From NCBI GenBank assembly GCA_000436835.1, contig FR889159.1, forward strand, positions 37,895 to 73,874: 35,980 bases of DNA. Reading direction: 5' to 3'. Shown here piece after piece: positions 7,396 to 16,603 of this stretch. The stretch comes from Eubacterium sp. CAG:251 (GTDB taxonomy: Bacteria; Bacillota; Clostridia; Oscillospirales; Acutalibacteraceae). The position numbers and the translations under genes are program-made. Every line of letters begins with the position of its first letter. Positions within the stretch are counted from its first letter, which is position 1. The notes below the pieces were generated by a model. That model worked only from the letters and a program-made list of their open reading frames with translations, was not told where the DNA came from and did not search any database.

Positions 7396-7465
7396 ACAGT
7401 AAAATATGTCAACAAACAATATAAAACACTTGCGTAACAATTTATATCTTGTATGTACAAACGAG

Positions 7466-9049
7466 TTATTTAATAATATCTAACAAATGTTTTGCAATTG
7501 CATTTGCCAGTATTGGTGGAACAGCATTTCCAACCTGTTGATATTGTTTATCTTTTGATCCACAAAATCTAAAAGAATCTGGGAAAGTTTGTAATCTCGC
7601 CGCTTCTCTAATACTTAAAGCTCTATCTAAAACAGGATGAACCCACATAGATTTTCTAACATTTATCACTGTTCCTGATGGCTCATCATAATTCAATCGT
7701 AAATAAACTGTGTTCTGTGTTCTTGATGGATCAGTATATGTGGTTTTAAGTTTCTTGTCTAAAGTATGAAAATTCTGTCCTTGTTCCAACGCTTTAAATC
7801 GTTCCATGGCGATGGGCGTTGTTTTAGTAATTATATGATTATATAAAACTTCGCTGTTTCTTAATTTTTTCGCTAATGGGTTTAAGTCGTCCTTCGTTTC
7901 AAGCTCTGCACCTTTATCTTCTTCAACAGAAAAAACAGGATCAACATCTTGAATATCTTCAATTGCATCACGTACAGTTCGAAATTGTGCTTCCTTTATT
8001 TTTCCTGCCGGCATTTCAAAATGGTCTGAAACATCTTTTTTTACACCAATAACGATAAATCTTTTTCTTTTTTGTGGTGCTCCAAATTCCGTTGCACAAA
8101 GAACATCGCTATTTATTGTATAGTTGTTTTCATCCGAACCAAGAATTGCCTTAACATAATCATACACTGCAAAAGACTTAATCTTTGCAACTATGCCATT
8201 ATCGCAATTATACTCCTCAACAACTATATTGTTATCAAAAATTTCCTTTGCTTTACTTAACATTCTTTGAATCATTATAGCTTTTTCTAAATGCTTAATC
8301 ATTTCAGAAAGTTTTATTGAACCACTGTAATAATCCAATATACTGTTAAAAGCGTTGTTGCTTACAACAGAAATATAATCTTTTGAATTTATTTCTATTC
8401 CATTAAGTAAAGAAATAAGCTGCTTTTCCCTATCTTTAAGTAACTTTTGTAGTTTCTTATTGTTTTTAGACGTCTTATAAATAACATTGATTGAATAATA
8501 TATTTTTTCATCCCAAAGGTGCTGAATAATATCATCTAAACTTTTAACTATATCAATTGCTTCATCAAAATAGTAAGTTTTATCCAATAATTCAATTTCC
8601 GAAACATCAAAAGGAATATTATATTTTTCTATTTTCTTTTCATCATCTTTGTCCATATAAAATCTATGGACATCAGATTTTAGCATACTAACATTTTCCA
8701 TAACGAATGCAATAGGCTGCAATTCAATAACAGCACGCATATATTCCTTTACGAGCATATTATTCATGCTTATAGCATGATTCTTTTGCCTATTAGCATT
8801 TGAAAAACCTTGGCATGGAGGTCCACCTATAACAACATCAAATTTTCCGAATTTCTCTTGGATTTTGCTGTAATCAGCAGCACAAACATCTCCATAAACC
8901 ACTGTGCCCTTATGGTTTTGTTTATATGTTTCCTGCATGTTGGGGTTGTTTTCAAAAGCAACCTTTATGTCAAATTTTTTTGTTTGCATAAAGCCAAGAC
9001 TTAAACCTCCTGCTCCAGCGAACAAGTCAATTGTATTATACTTTGCCAT
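7466..9049 (-). CDS. DNA (cytosine-5-)-methyltransferase
   Basis: This 527-aa enzyme transfers a methyl group from S-adenosylmethionine to cytosine C5. The motifs are all visible: I, DLFAGAGGLSLGF (8-20); IV, GGPPCQGFSN with catalytic Cys79; VI, ENV (118-120); VIII, QKRKRFIVIGV (about 325-335); and X, GNAVPPILANAIA near the C-terminus. The target-recognition part includes LNYDEPSGTVINVRKSMW. About 165 residues (125-290), helix-rich and lysine-rich, are inserted between motifs VI and VIII, longer than in simple Dcm or HhaI enzymes. It should protect host DNA from the adjacent nuclease module. It is last in the cassette but is separated by a terminator and has its own extended -10 promoter. Confidence 0.95.
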   Translation of the reverse strand: MAKYNTIDLFAGAGGLSLGFMQTKKFDIKVAFENNPNMQETYKQNHKGTVVYGDVCAADYSKIQEKFGKFDVVIGGPPCQGFSNANRQKNHAISMNNMLVKEYMRAVIELQPIAFVMENVSMLKSDVHRFYMDKDDEKKIEKYNIPFDVSEIELLDKTYYFDEAIDIVKSLDDIIQHLWDEKIYYSINVIYKTSKNNKKLQKLLKDREKQLISLLNGIEINSKDYISVVSNNAFNSILDYYSGSIKLSEMIKHLEKAIMIQRMLSKAKEIFDNNIVVEEYNCDNGIVAKIKSFAVYDYVKAILGSDENNYTINSDVLCATEFGAPQKRKRFIVIGVKKDVSDHFEMPAGKIKEAQFRTVRDAIEDIQDVDPVFSVEEDKGAELETKDDLNPLAKKLRNSEVLYNHIITKTTPIAMERFKALEQGQNFHTLDKKLKTTYTDPSRTQNTVYLRLNYDEPSGTVINVRKSMWVHPVLDRALSIREAARLQTFPDSFRFCGSKDKQYQQVGNAVPPILANAIAKHLLDIIK

Positions 9050-9067
9050 TCTATCACCACGCTATTT

Positions 9068-9076
9068 ATTATAGCA
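9068..9076 (-). promoter_or_regulatory. Extended -10 promoter of the methyltransferase gene
   Basis: The minus strand reads TGCTATAAT (TGnTATAAT), about 20 bp upstream of the methyltransferase ATG, with no good -35. GGTGATAG then serves as ribosome site. The leader would be only about 12 nt. Confidence 0.6.
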
Positions 9077-9110
9077 CATTTATTTTCCTTTTGCAGCATA
9101 ACATAAATAA

Positions 9111-9145
9111 AAAAATAAGTCCAGACTTTTTTACAATCTGGACTC
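9111..9145 (-). terminator. Terminator between the AIPR and methyltransferase genes
   Basis: GAGTCCAGA pairs with TCTGGACTT (loop TTGTAAAAAAG) and is followed by ATTTTTTTA on minus. It lies 5 bp past the AIPR stop and would cut off or weaken read-through into the methyltransferase gene. Confidence 0.8.
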
Positions 9146-9150
9146 AATTT

Positions 9151-11244
9151 TTAGTATTTAAAGCCATTTAATTTGACTTCTTCTATATGTTTCAGCAATT
9201 GCTTACACTGTACTGGGTTAGGTAAACGATTTGGTATCATCATTGCTTGCTTCAATGCAACTATTATACTTGGAGCTCCCAACTTATTTGTAATTGTAAA
9301 TCCATATACTGATTTCCAAAATTCGCTTCCATATTCAATAACAGCAGCTTGAGCTTCCATATCAGACACAATACCTTGATCTTGTTTTGCCTCTTTCTTG
9401 CTACGAATAGTATCTTCTTTGTCGATCAGCATATTTTCTATTGTTGGGGTCAGCTCAATATTGCATTTTTTCTTGACGCTTTCCCAACAAGCATCTCTTT
9501 TACACCATTGAGTGACATTAGCTGTTAGCCTATCATCATCAGTAATGCAATCATAAACATACTCTGTAATTAATTCTAACTGGTCATCGATGAAATCCCA
9601 ATCAGAATCCGGCTTTGGTTGTCTATTCCATATTAGAGATAAATCCAACTCGGAATCCTTGTATTGCTGTTTGATTAGCCTATGAAATAATGCTAAAGAA
9701 TATGTAACAATATTTGCACGATAGCCCTGCTCGTACCAAGGTTGACGAGGAACTAACCATTCTGTATGTTTAAACAATAGTGTTAATGCAACAATGTCTT
9801 TATAGTATTTTTCGTTAAACTCAGCATCATTTTTATCCCATGCGTCATTTATTACATCCGCAAATTTAATAAAGTTAGTCTGTGCGCCCTTACTTACCAT
9901 TTGAGGATTTCCGTCCCAAGTGTTTTTGATTTTTGCCAAATCCGTTTTGGTAATAACTTGCTTTTTAGGGTGTTGAGCTACAAATTTATTCTTTTCAGCT
10001 TTTGTCATATGCATTTGAGATTGAACATATTGACCTCTTGCTCTTTCATAGAACCATTTGGTTTCATGTTGTGCACCACCAGTTGCAGGTGCATATAAAC
10101 GATTAGCAATTTGTTCCATTCTGACATGAAATGGATGTGTTGAGAAGAAATCGGCTTCGCTAACCTTGTTTTGGCTGTTAGATGATCTTGAAATGTTTCT
10201 AATTAATTCATTAGCTCTTTCAATGTTTGAATCAACTTCTGTTAGCTTCATTTGAACATACACATTGCTTAAATCAGCTTTATCTTTAAAACGAGCATTA
10301 GATAGCGAAGCAGTTGTTTGTCCACCATTTACAATTTGAAAGTCCTTTGCATAAGTTATGAACCTGCCCTCTGGAGTAGTTTCAATTACCAAGTCCATAG
10401 CTGTTGCAGAAACACCATTATTGAATGCAAAGAATTTTTCAGGCTCTGATAGTATAGTTCCTCTGATCTTTTTATTTACAGCAACTTTAGTTGATAAAAA
10501 CGATCTAACATTTCCTTCAAGTAATTGACTGCCATAAGTGTCATAAACATCAGCTAACACAGCTCCCGGAATAATACATAAATAACTCTTGTAATCCTCG
10601 TTATTTGCAGCACTTGCTTCAAGACATGGTATTCCCATCTCTGTATATCCCTTGAAATCGATTTCTACAGCTTGTCTGCCTAAATCTGAACAACAAACTC
10701 TAAATAATCTTTCAATATCCCAAACTTGATATTCTGTTGGTATTCCCTCAATATCATCAGCTACAATATCCTTTATTCTGTCACTAGTGAACCCATCTGT
10801 GATATAAAACAATCTAAATTTTCTTATATTTTGCTTGTGAAATTCCAGCTGTTCTATTAGATCAGCCGCAGGTGTGCTTTCTTCAATATTTCGCTTAAAC
10901 ATTGGATATCCATAAACTTCACAAATAAATCCAGATAATTTGCCTAATTCTGTTTTAACAAAGGATTGTATGATTCTTTCTCTGTTTTCATTACCAGTAT
11001 AATCGGCAATAAACAAATTCATAGTATAGTCAATTTCATCAAGACAATATCCATCGACTCTAAGATTTTTATTATGTCGTCCTGTTCCCATAAAAAAAGA
11101 TGGTGTAAAATCAGGAATAACTTCAGAGTTTATTAGATATTCTGTCATAATGCTTACAAATGCAGCCGTTGACCCTTCGCCAGCTACCACAGCTGTTGAT
11201 TTGACTTCTTCTAAAAAGTCCTTTTGAAATTCTAATGCATCCAT
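9151..11244 (-). CDS. AIPR family protein (abortive-infection phage resistance type)
   Basis: The 697-aa protein carries the AIPR (PF10592) signatures: LLEGNVRSFLS (241-251), FFAFNNGVSATA (271-282) and VNGGQTTASLSNA (305-317). The N-terminal 150 residues contain LRVDGYCLDE with following acidic residues, like a degenerate nuclease-type region. AIPR proteins occur in phage-resistance loci and beside DNA methyltransferases; their biochemistry is not settled. The ATG directly follows the TAA of the PD-(D/E)XK gene (TAAATG), so translation is coupled. Length is usual for the cassette form. The frame is intact. Confidence 0.88.
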   Translation of the reverse strand: MDALEFQKDFLEEVKSTAVVAGEGSTAAFVSIMTEYLINSEVIPDFTPSFFMGTGRHNKNLRVDGYCLDEIDYTMNLFIADYTGNENRERIIQSFVKTELGKLSGFICEVYGYPMFKRNIEESTPAADLIEQLEFHKQNIRKFRLFYITDGFTSDRIKDIVADDIEGIPTEYQVWDIERLFRVCCSDLGRQAVEIDFKGYTEMGIPCLEASAANNEDYKSYLCIIPGAVLADVYDTYGSQLLEGNVRSFLSTKVAVNKKIRGTILSEPEKFFAFNNGVSATAMDLVIETTPEGRFITYAKDFQIVNGGQTTASLSNARFKDKADLSNVYVQMKLTEVDSNIERANELIRNISRSSNSQNKVSEADFFSTHPFHVRMEQIANRLYAPATGGAQHETKWFYERARGQYVQSQMHMTKAEKNKFVAQHPKKQVITKTDLAKIKNTWDGNPQMVSKGAQTNFIKFADVINDAWDKNDAEFNEKYYKDIVALTLLFKHTEWLVPRQPWYEQGYRANIVTYSLALFHRLIKQQYKDSELDLSLIWNRQPKPDSDWDFIDDQLELITEYVYDCITDDDRLTANVTQWCKRDACWESVKKKCNIELTPTIENMLIDKEDTIRSKKEAKQDQGIVSDMEAQAAVIEYGSEFWKSVYGFTITNKLGAPSIIVALKQAMMIPNRLPNPVQCKQLLKHIEEVKLNGFKY

Positions 11245-12177
11245 TTATTTCTCCTCAATTCTATAGTTGTTAATGCTTGATAAGCTAATCGAATAACCAG
11301 CTGAAATAATTCCATTAGGAATATTTTTTTTGGTTAAACGAGGGAATTCATCCCTAACGGCATAACAACTACTTCCGACTAATTTAAAATGAATCGTTTT
11401 ATACTTTTCAACATTTTTGATGTCAAAACCAACTTTTGAAGTTTTGCATATTAACGAGTCAATATATTGTGAGTCTGTTAACTTTGCAAAAACTCTTTCA
11501 AAAATATCGCCAAGAGTAATAGTAGATTTATTTGGCGAATCCACTTTGTCCATAAAATAAACTACAAGCCTTCCAAAATCATCTCGATCCAATTGTTCCA
11601 ATGAAGAAATATTTATTGAATCAGAGCTAATAGTGGTTGTTTTAACTTCTGTCCATGAATCATCTAACAAAAAATCTTGATCACTTCCATCTGGTCCGAC
11701 CCATGATTCAAATGCATGTTTTACTCCGTTTTGATCAATTAAATACTCTAAATACAATAATTCACCAATAAGTCCTTTTTGAGCATTTGCCGACATTAAA
11801 CCATTTGGCAATTTTTGCAATAACTTTTGCCAATTGTTAAATCTATCAATCAAATCCTTAATAGGATTATCGCTCTGTTTAGTATATGTAATTAAATCCC
11901 AACATAAATTTGAAAAGATATCTTCTAAAGATTCATAACGCAATAGAAATAATAAAGATTTTGTGTTGCCAGTTATAACATTCTTAGCAGTTATCGCTTT
12001 AGAAGAAACAATATCATCAACTTTTCCAGAATTCATAACAATAAAACAACGCTGTCCATTATCGTATCCTAAATGAAATTCAATAGGATGTTCGCTATCA
12101 GCAAGCAAAAAACCACCAACAGTAGTTGACGCATCTTGCCAAATTTTATTTAATTGGCTAATTGTTAAATTCATCAT
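11245..12177 (-). CDS. PD-(D/E)XK motif nuclease
   Basis: The 310-aa protein is predicted to be the DNA-cutting subunit of the cassette (PD-(D/E)XK motif family, DUF4420-like). The active-site pattern is visible: Glu in GLIGELLYLEYL (about 136-147), then GPDGSDQDFLLDDSWTEVKTT, where Asp168, Glu177 and Lys179 form the D-x(n)-E-x-K core. It overlaps the end of the Z1 gene by 20 bp. Four in-frame ATGs occur at 12186-12174; AGAGG at 12191-12187 is spaced 9 nt from ATG 12177, which is chosen. The frame is intact. Confidence 0.88.
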   Translation of the reverse strand: MMNLTISQLNKIWQDASTTVGGFLLADSEHPIEFHLGYDNGQRCFIVMNSGKVDDIVSSKAITAKNVITGNTKSLLFLLRYESLEDIFSNLCWDLITYTKQSDNPIKDLIDRFNNWQKLLQKLPNGLMSANAQKGLIGELLYLEYLIDQNGVKHAFESWVGPDGSDQDFLLDDSWTEVKTTTISSDSINISSLEQLDRDDFGRLVVYFMDKVDSPNKSTITLGDIFERVFAKLTDSQYIDSLICKTSKVGFDIKNVEKYKTIHFKLVGSSCYAVRDEFPRLTKKNIPNGIISAGYSISLSSINNYRIEEK

Positions 12178-14944
12178 CGTCATCATCCTCTAATGCAATA
12201 TCATCAACCCAATTTTCCAATTCCCTAACATTCACTACATAATTAGCAGTTCTTTCAATTCCATCATCAGGGAATCCTAATCCTAACGCAAACATTATAA
12301 TTGGCATATCGTCATCATCTTTTTTAGTACTATTCTCGAGTATATGTAATAAAAGGAGAGGATTTCGATCCTTAATCAAATAGGTCTTATCATTGCATTT
12401 TTTATTATTTTTTTTGCGAATATATTGAATTGTATCCTTTGGTAATCCAATCTTTGAACAGCCACCCGTACCAACTCTAACGTGATGGCCATTAATTCTA
12501 ATCATATTTTTGTAGTTCAAATCTTTTTCCATTCGGCGCATTTCAGGATTAACATGAATAGTATCATCAAAAGTTTCAACGCCAACTGTGCTATCAGATG
12601 AACCATTTGGAATAGCAACATCCCATTTGTCAAGATTTGAATCTAAAATATAATCAGCTAATGCAATAGGTTGGAAGTTCAAATTCCAAGGATGAGTTTC
12701 AAATGCACGAACAATTTCGATTATCGCCTCTTTAGGAATATCTTTCCAAATAAAAGATTTAGTGTAAGAATCATATTTCCAATTTGCTGATGCTGAAATG
12801 GACTTTATAAAGTTCCTACATAACGCCTCATTGTTATCAATAGTTGCTTTATCACCTTTTAACCTTGGTGTTTCAAGCATTCTACCAGATACTGTGATAG
12901 GTCGCTTTACCATTGTTCCTGTTCGCATTTTGTTTCTTGCAGTAACTAACAGTGCGCCTGGTGCTTGCCTAACCTTTAAACCAAACTCTTTTGGTGTTAG
13001 GTTTTGCCTCTTCATTTTGTATAATTCTTGTTTAAGTTCATTAACTGCATCAATAATATATCCATACCAGTCAATAGCATCTTCTGCCATCCAAACCTTG
13101 AACAAATCCTCATAACCTGGTCTATAACCAAACCATCTACCCATCTGTAGCAAAGTATCGTACATCATGGTGTTTCGATAAAAATAACTAACCATTAAGC
13201 CTTCTAAAGTAAGACCTCTTGAAAGACTATTACCACCAACAGCAATAACCCTCATGCCGATATCCTTATAGTTATGATAATCTAATGCAGAAGCTCCGCT
13301 GCTTTGGTTGACAGATCTAACCTCTATTCGTCGTGTAGCCTTATACAAATACTTCTGAAGAAATTCTTCCCAATCAATGTCAATGACTTTATCTAAATTA
13401 TACTTATTCCAAACATCGAAAAGCATTGAAATACTATTTATTTTCATGCTTTCTATTGCCGGCAATTGAGCGTAATTCTCTAAGTCTAACTTAATCCTAT
13501 TTAGAAAACTTTCAATAATATCGGCTGTTTGATTTTGAACGAGTGTAAAACGACTTACATTTACCAACATTGATCTGTGTTCGGTATAATCTCTTCTGTA
13601 GTCCGAAATAGCAGATGACAATATAAAATATCGAATAGCTTCTTTCATTGAGGCTGGGATGTCTGTTAGCTCATATGCAATTTCTTTTTTGTGTTTAAAA
13701 TAGAAAAAGCTATCTTGTTCCTCATTTTCAATCGGAATTAATGCATCGTTAAATTCGCCAAGATTTCTGTTGCCATCAGATTCATTGTCCCATTCGTCAG
13801 CGTTTCCGTTTCCAAATATTCTGTCCGCACCAATGTAATTTTCTGGTGTTGGCAAAACTGTAAGAAAATCCTTTGGAAAAAGGTCTCTAGCTGCTTCATC
13901 CGTTTCGTCTTCAGGATCAATGAAAATATTTGCAAATGGTGTTGCAGTAATACCAAGATATGACGCCTGCTTAAAACAGTTCAAAATATTTCTAATAGCA
14001 GCGTTAATCGCTGTTGGATCTTTTTCCTCGGAATTTGTGTTTACAGAAGCATTATCTGCCTCATCGTCTATTTACAATAGTGGTAAATCAATTAATCCAT
14101 CTTCATGACTTGCATTGTTTTCTAATAACCATCTATACAAATTATTAAGAACACTTTTATTTTTCTTAACTACAAACAATGCTGTACCGTTCAGATTTGA
14201 TAAACTCAAGCCAAGTTGCTTCAACGTTGTTTTGTTGAAATCTGTTGCAACCGATGTAAAGCAAGCAATTTGCCTCTCATTATCGCTCTGAATTTTACCA
14301 ACGCCAACAGGATGATTTCTTATTTCGTTATCAGCCTTTCTGTCGAGAGTATATTTACTCTCTTTACCAACAAATTCAGCATCCAAACGTTCTTGAGTTT
14401 GAACTCTAAGGTTTTCCATCATTCCTGCAAGAACAATAATTACTTTATAATTGGCATCTGCCGCTTTATTACATATAGCTGTATATGTGGCAGTTTTTCC
14501 AGATTGAACATCACCTAACAATAAACCTCTTCTTTGGAATGGACGATCCTTATCGTTTGGATTTCCTAAATCGTCCATTACGTCATTGGTCGTTGTGTGC
14601 AATCTATTTACAACATCAGTCGACCAATGCTTTTTATCCTTGAGAAATTTTTTATATCTATTCCAGTAGAACCCGTCGTTTTCTTGAAGAAAATACCAAG
14701 TCTTATGTGTTGCATCATGACCCTTTAAAGACACAGCATAACCAATTGTATGAAGAATTGTTGAAGCTAAATATTTTTTTGCCTCAAGATATTCATCTTC
14801 TGTCATTGGGAATAATGCACGCATTCCCGCTCCATATGACTCTGTAATTTCATTTATTTGGTCCAATGAAGGTATTTCATCTCCAAATTTCGTGTCAATA
14901 ATGCTTCTTACTGCATTAGTGAATAATTTCATATTTTCAGTCAT
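12158..14944 (-). pseudogene. Z1 domain helicase-like protein, interrupted by an in-frame TAA
   Basis: Read through, this is one 928-codon gene for a Z1-domain (PF10593) superfamily-II helicase-like ATPase. Walker A, LLLGDVQSGKT, is at residues 141-151. A single TAA at 14074-14072 is codon 291; the same frame then continues IDDEADNASVNT (Walker B/DEAD box, 292-303), GITATPFANIFI (motif III) and the Z1 hallmark QMGRWFGYRPGYEDL. No shift is needed: the two open parts (14944-14072 and 14071-12158) are in phase. A likely original codon is TTA or AAA. The only start after the stop is TTG 13984 without a ribosome site, and it would leave out the DDEAD box. The ATG overlaps the GHKL stop (TAATG). 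Either the gene is dead, the base call is wrong, or the stop is suppressed. Confidence 0.88.
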
Positions 14945-16401
14945 TATAATTCGCCTCTTTCAACCATATCAACTAAGGTTTCATAGTGTTCTAAAAACAT
15001 ATCAACATTTTTTAGACCACTTAACATTAATTTCTTTTCTTCAACAGAACTATAATTTGCCAACAGCAATTTTGCATTTTCTATAGCCTCGTTAGCAGTA
15101 ATTTCTGATTCATTAACTAACTTTTCATCATTTGTTAAATCAACATATAAGGAATTTAATGGTAGCATTAATCCAATCTGCTCAAGAAGCGTATCTAACT
15201 TTTTTCTTGACTCAGGAAATTCCTCAATAATGGATTCAACTAACGGATGATCTCTGTTAATTGTATAATACTTAGAACCTCTAATTTTCATTGGAGTCCA
15301 TAAATGAACAACATCATCCTTGGTTTCTTTTTTGCCCCTATATGTCCAAGTTCTTTTGCTTCCAGCCGAAATTTTATCGATGATAATAGCTAAATTTTTC
15401 TTAACCTCGTCAGGAGGAATAGCAGTTGATTTTTTAATATCCAAAGTCCAAAGGTCATCTAATGAATTTGGAATATCAACTTGCACTCTGGCTAACTTTG
15501 AAAGGTCACCTTGTCTCATTAATCTAAACCATGTTTCCCAACAAATAAGTCGCTTATTTCTATAAACATAAAATCCTTGTGATTTTCTAAGACCTTCTTT
15601 TCCCCCTAATGCGTCTAACTCTTCTCTTGTTAAGTTAGATACATGAGGCAAGATATAAGGCGTAACCTTAACCTGTTGACCTCTAATAATTATAGATTCC
15701 TCTGCCATTAATTGATTGCTTTTTTTGATAAGGAAAGGATCTTTTGGTTCAACCTCATGTCCATTCATAACTATTTTAAGTTTATTTAATCCACTCTCTC
15801 CACTTAAATATCTATGAAAGACTAATGCAAGATGATTTCTTGTTAAATCCATCTTTACAGTTAGTGCTGTATGTATATCTCTCTCCCCAGCGGCAAACTT
15901 ATCAAGATCCTGCCAAACGACCAAAGTGCCACTTCTAAGCTCGTCCAGTCTATCAAAATATGGAACATATCTGTAGTCATCTTCTTCAAGAACGATTAAT
16001 GCCCAATTTTCTTTATCTTTAATATAATCAAGATCCCAACGACAGCCAGAAATAGTATCGTTTTTTTTAGAAATAACTGTTAGTTTTCTACATTGAGATA
16101 AAGATGCTGTTTTTAATCCTAAACCGTATCGTCCTAAATCATTTTCACTACGAGTGTCTAATGGGTTTTTACTTCCATATTGCATAGCATTTTCAAGTTC
16201 TGATATTGTCATACCATTACCATTATCCAATATGCAGATATACGGATCACTTGATGGAAAAAAATTCACTTCAACATTTGTTGCAAATGCAGCAATGCTG
16301 TTATCAATTACATCGGCAATTGCTGCTTCAACAGAATATCCAATGCTTCTTGTTGACTCCATTAGAATAGGAGCATATGGTGGCATATCAATTGTTCTCA
16401 T
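14944..16401 (-). CDS. GHKL (MutL/MORC-like) ATPase of a restriction-type cassette
   Basis: The 485-aa protein has an N-terminal GHKL ATPase: N-box EAAIADVIDNSIAA (25-38, catalytic Glu25, Mg-binding Asn34), G1 box DNGNGM (59-64) and G2 box GRYGLGLKTAS (90-100). An S5-like domain follows, including RNHLALVFHRYL (about 184-195) and a lysine-rich segment. No kinase His or sensor domain exists, so it is not a histidine kinase; it fits the paraMORC/MutL-like ATPases placed in restriction systems by Iyer et al. 2008. The expected role is ATP-driven clamping or remodelling of DNA. It is the first gene of the cassette, with AAGGAG at the start and a promoter upstream. Confidence 0.88.
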   Translation of the reverse strand: MRTIDMPPYAPILMESTRSIGYSVEAAIADVIDNSIAAFATNVEVNFFPSSDPYICILDNGNGMTISELENAMQYGSKNPLDTRSENDLGRYGLGLKTASLSQCRKLTVISKKNDTISGCRWDLDYIKDKENWALIVLEEDDYRYVPYFDRLDELRSGTLVVWQDLDKFAAGERDIHTALTVKMDLTRNHLALVFHRYLSGESGLNKLKIVMNGHEVEPKDPFLIKKSNQLMAEESIIIRGQQVKVTPYILPHVSNLTREELDALGGKEGLRKSQGFYVYRNKRLICWETWFRLMRQGDLSKLARVQVDIPNSLDDLWTLDIKKSTAIPPDEVKKNLAIIIDKISAGSKRTWTYRGKKETKDDVVHLWTPMKIRGSKYYTINRDHPLVESIIEEFPESRKKLDTLLEQIGLMLPLNSLYVDLTNDEKLVNESEITANEAIENAKLLLANYSSVEEKKLMLSGLKNVDMFLEHYETLVDMVERGEL

Positions 16402-16427
16402 AAATATTCTCCTTAATTTATAAAATT

Positions 16428-16456
16428 ATAGTATCACAAAACAGCATAAAACTCAA
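16428..16456 (-). promoter_or_regulatory. Promoter of the defence cassette
   Basis: On minus, TTGAGT (16456-16451), a 17-bp spacer and TACTAT (16433-16428, overlapping a TATAAT shifted by 3) precede the GHKL gene by about 27 bp. Confidence 0.6.
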
Positions 16457-16486
16457 TTTTTTATTTATTATTACACTTTATAACAA

Positions 16487-16603
16487 CTAACACATGTGGT
16501 CCAAGTCATAATACAGCCCTTTGCTATAAGCTTGATAGTTTGGTGTTTCAGCTTCAATTTCAGCAACTAGCTTATCGCCATCATATTCTCCTTGCTTGTA
16601 TGC
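16487..16603 (-). pseudogene. In-frame C-terminal tail of the DUF6076-like gene beyond a TAA
   Basis: Directly after the TAA at 16606-16604, the same frame stays open for 38 codons to TAG 16487. It reads AYKQGEYDGDKLVAEI and later TPNYQAYSKGLYYDLD, an ordinary protein-like sequence that continues the helix ending NKYEPKL. The simplest reading is that AAA or a similar codon became TAA, removing the last 39 residues. A stray GGAGAATATGATG gives no useful new frame. Confidence 0.55.

Noticed and set aside
7266..7460. N-terminal extension of the recombinase fragment to 7460 with hydrophobic residues
   Set aside because: The GAGGTGATAT site and the conserved MNAVIYARYS start at 7265 fix the beginning; the extension overlaps the methyltransferase terminator.
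12158..14944. Two separate Z1 genes (14072-14944 and 12158-13984)
   Set aside because: The parts are in the same frame, split by a single TAA, and together make one complete Z1 protein; the second has only a TTG without a ribosome site.
7466..16401. DISARM, BREX or type I restriction system
   Set aside because: No PglX/PglZ, DrmA/B, BrxC or HsdR/M/S proteins; the families present are GHKL, Z1, PD-(D/E)XK, AIPR and Dcm.
14944..16401. Sensor histidine kinase
   Set aside because: The ATP-binding fold is GHKL, but there is no phospho-acceptor His domain, membrane segment or partner response regulator.
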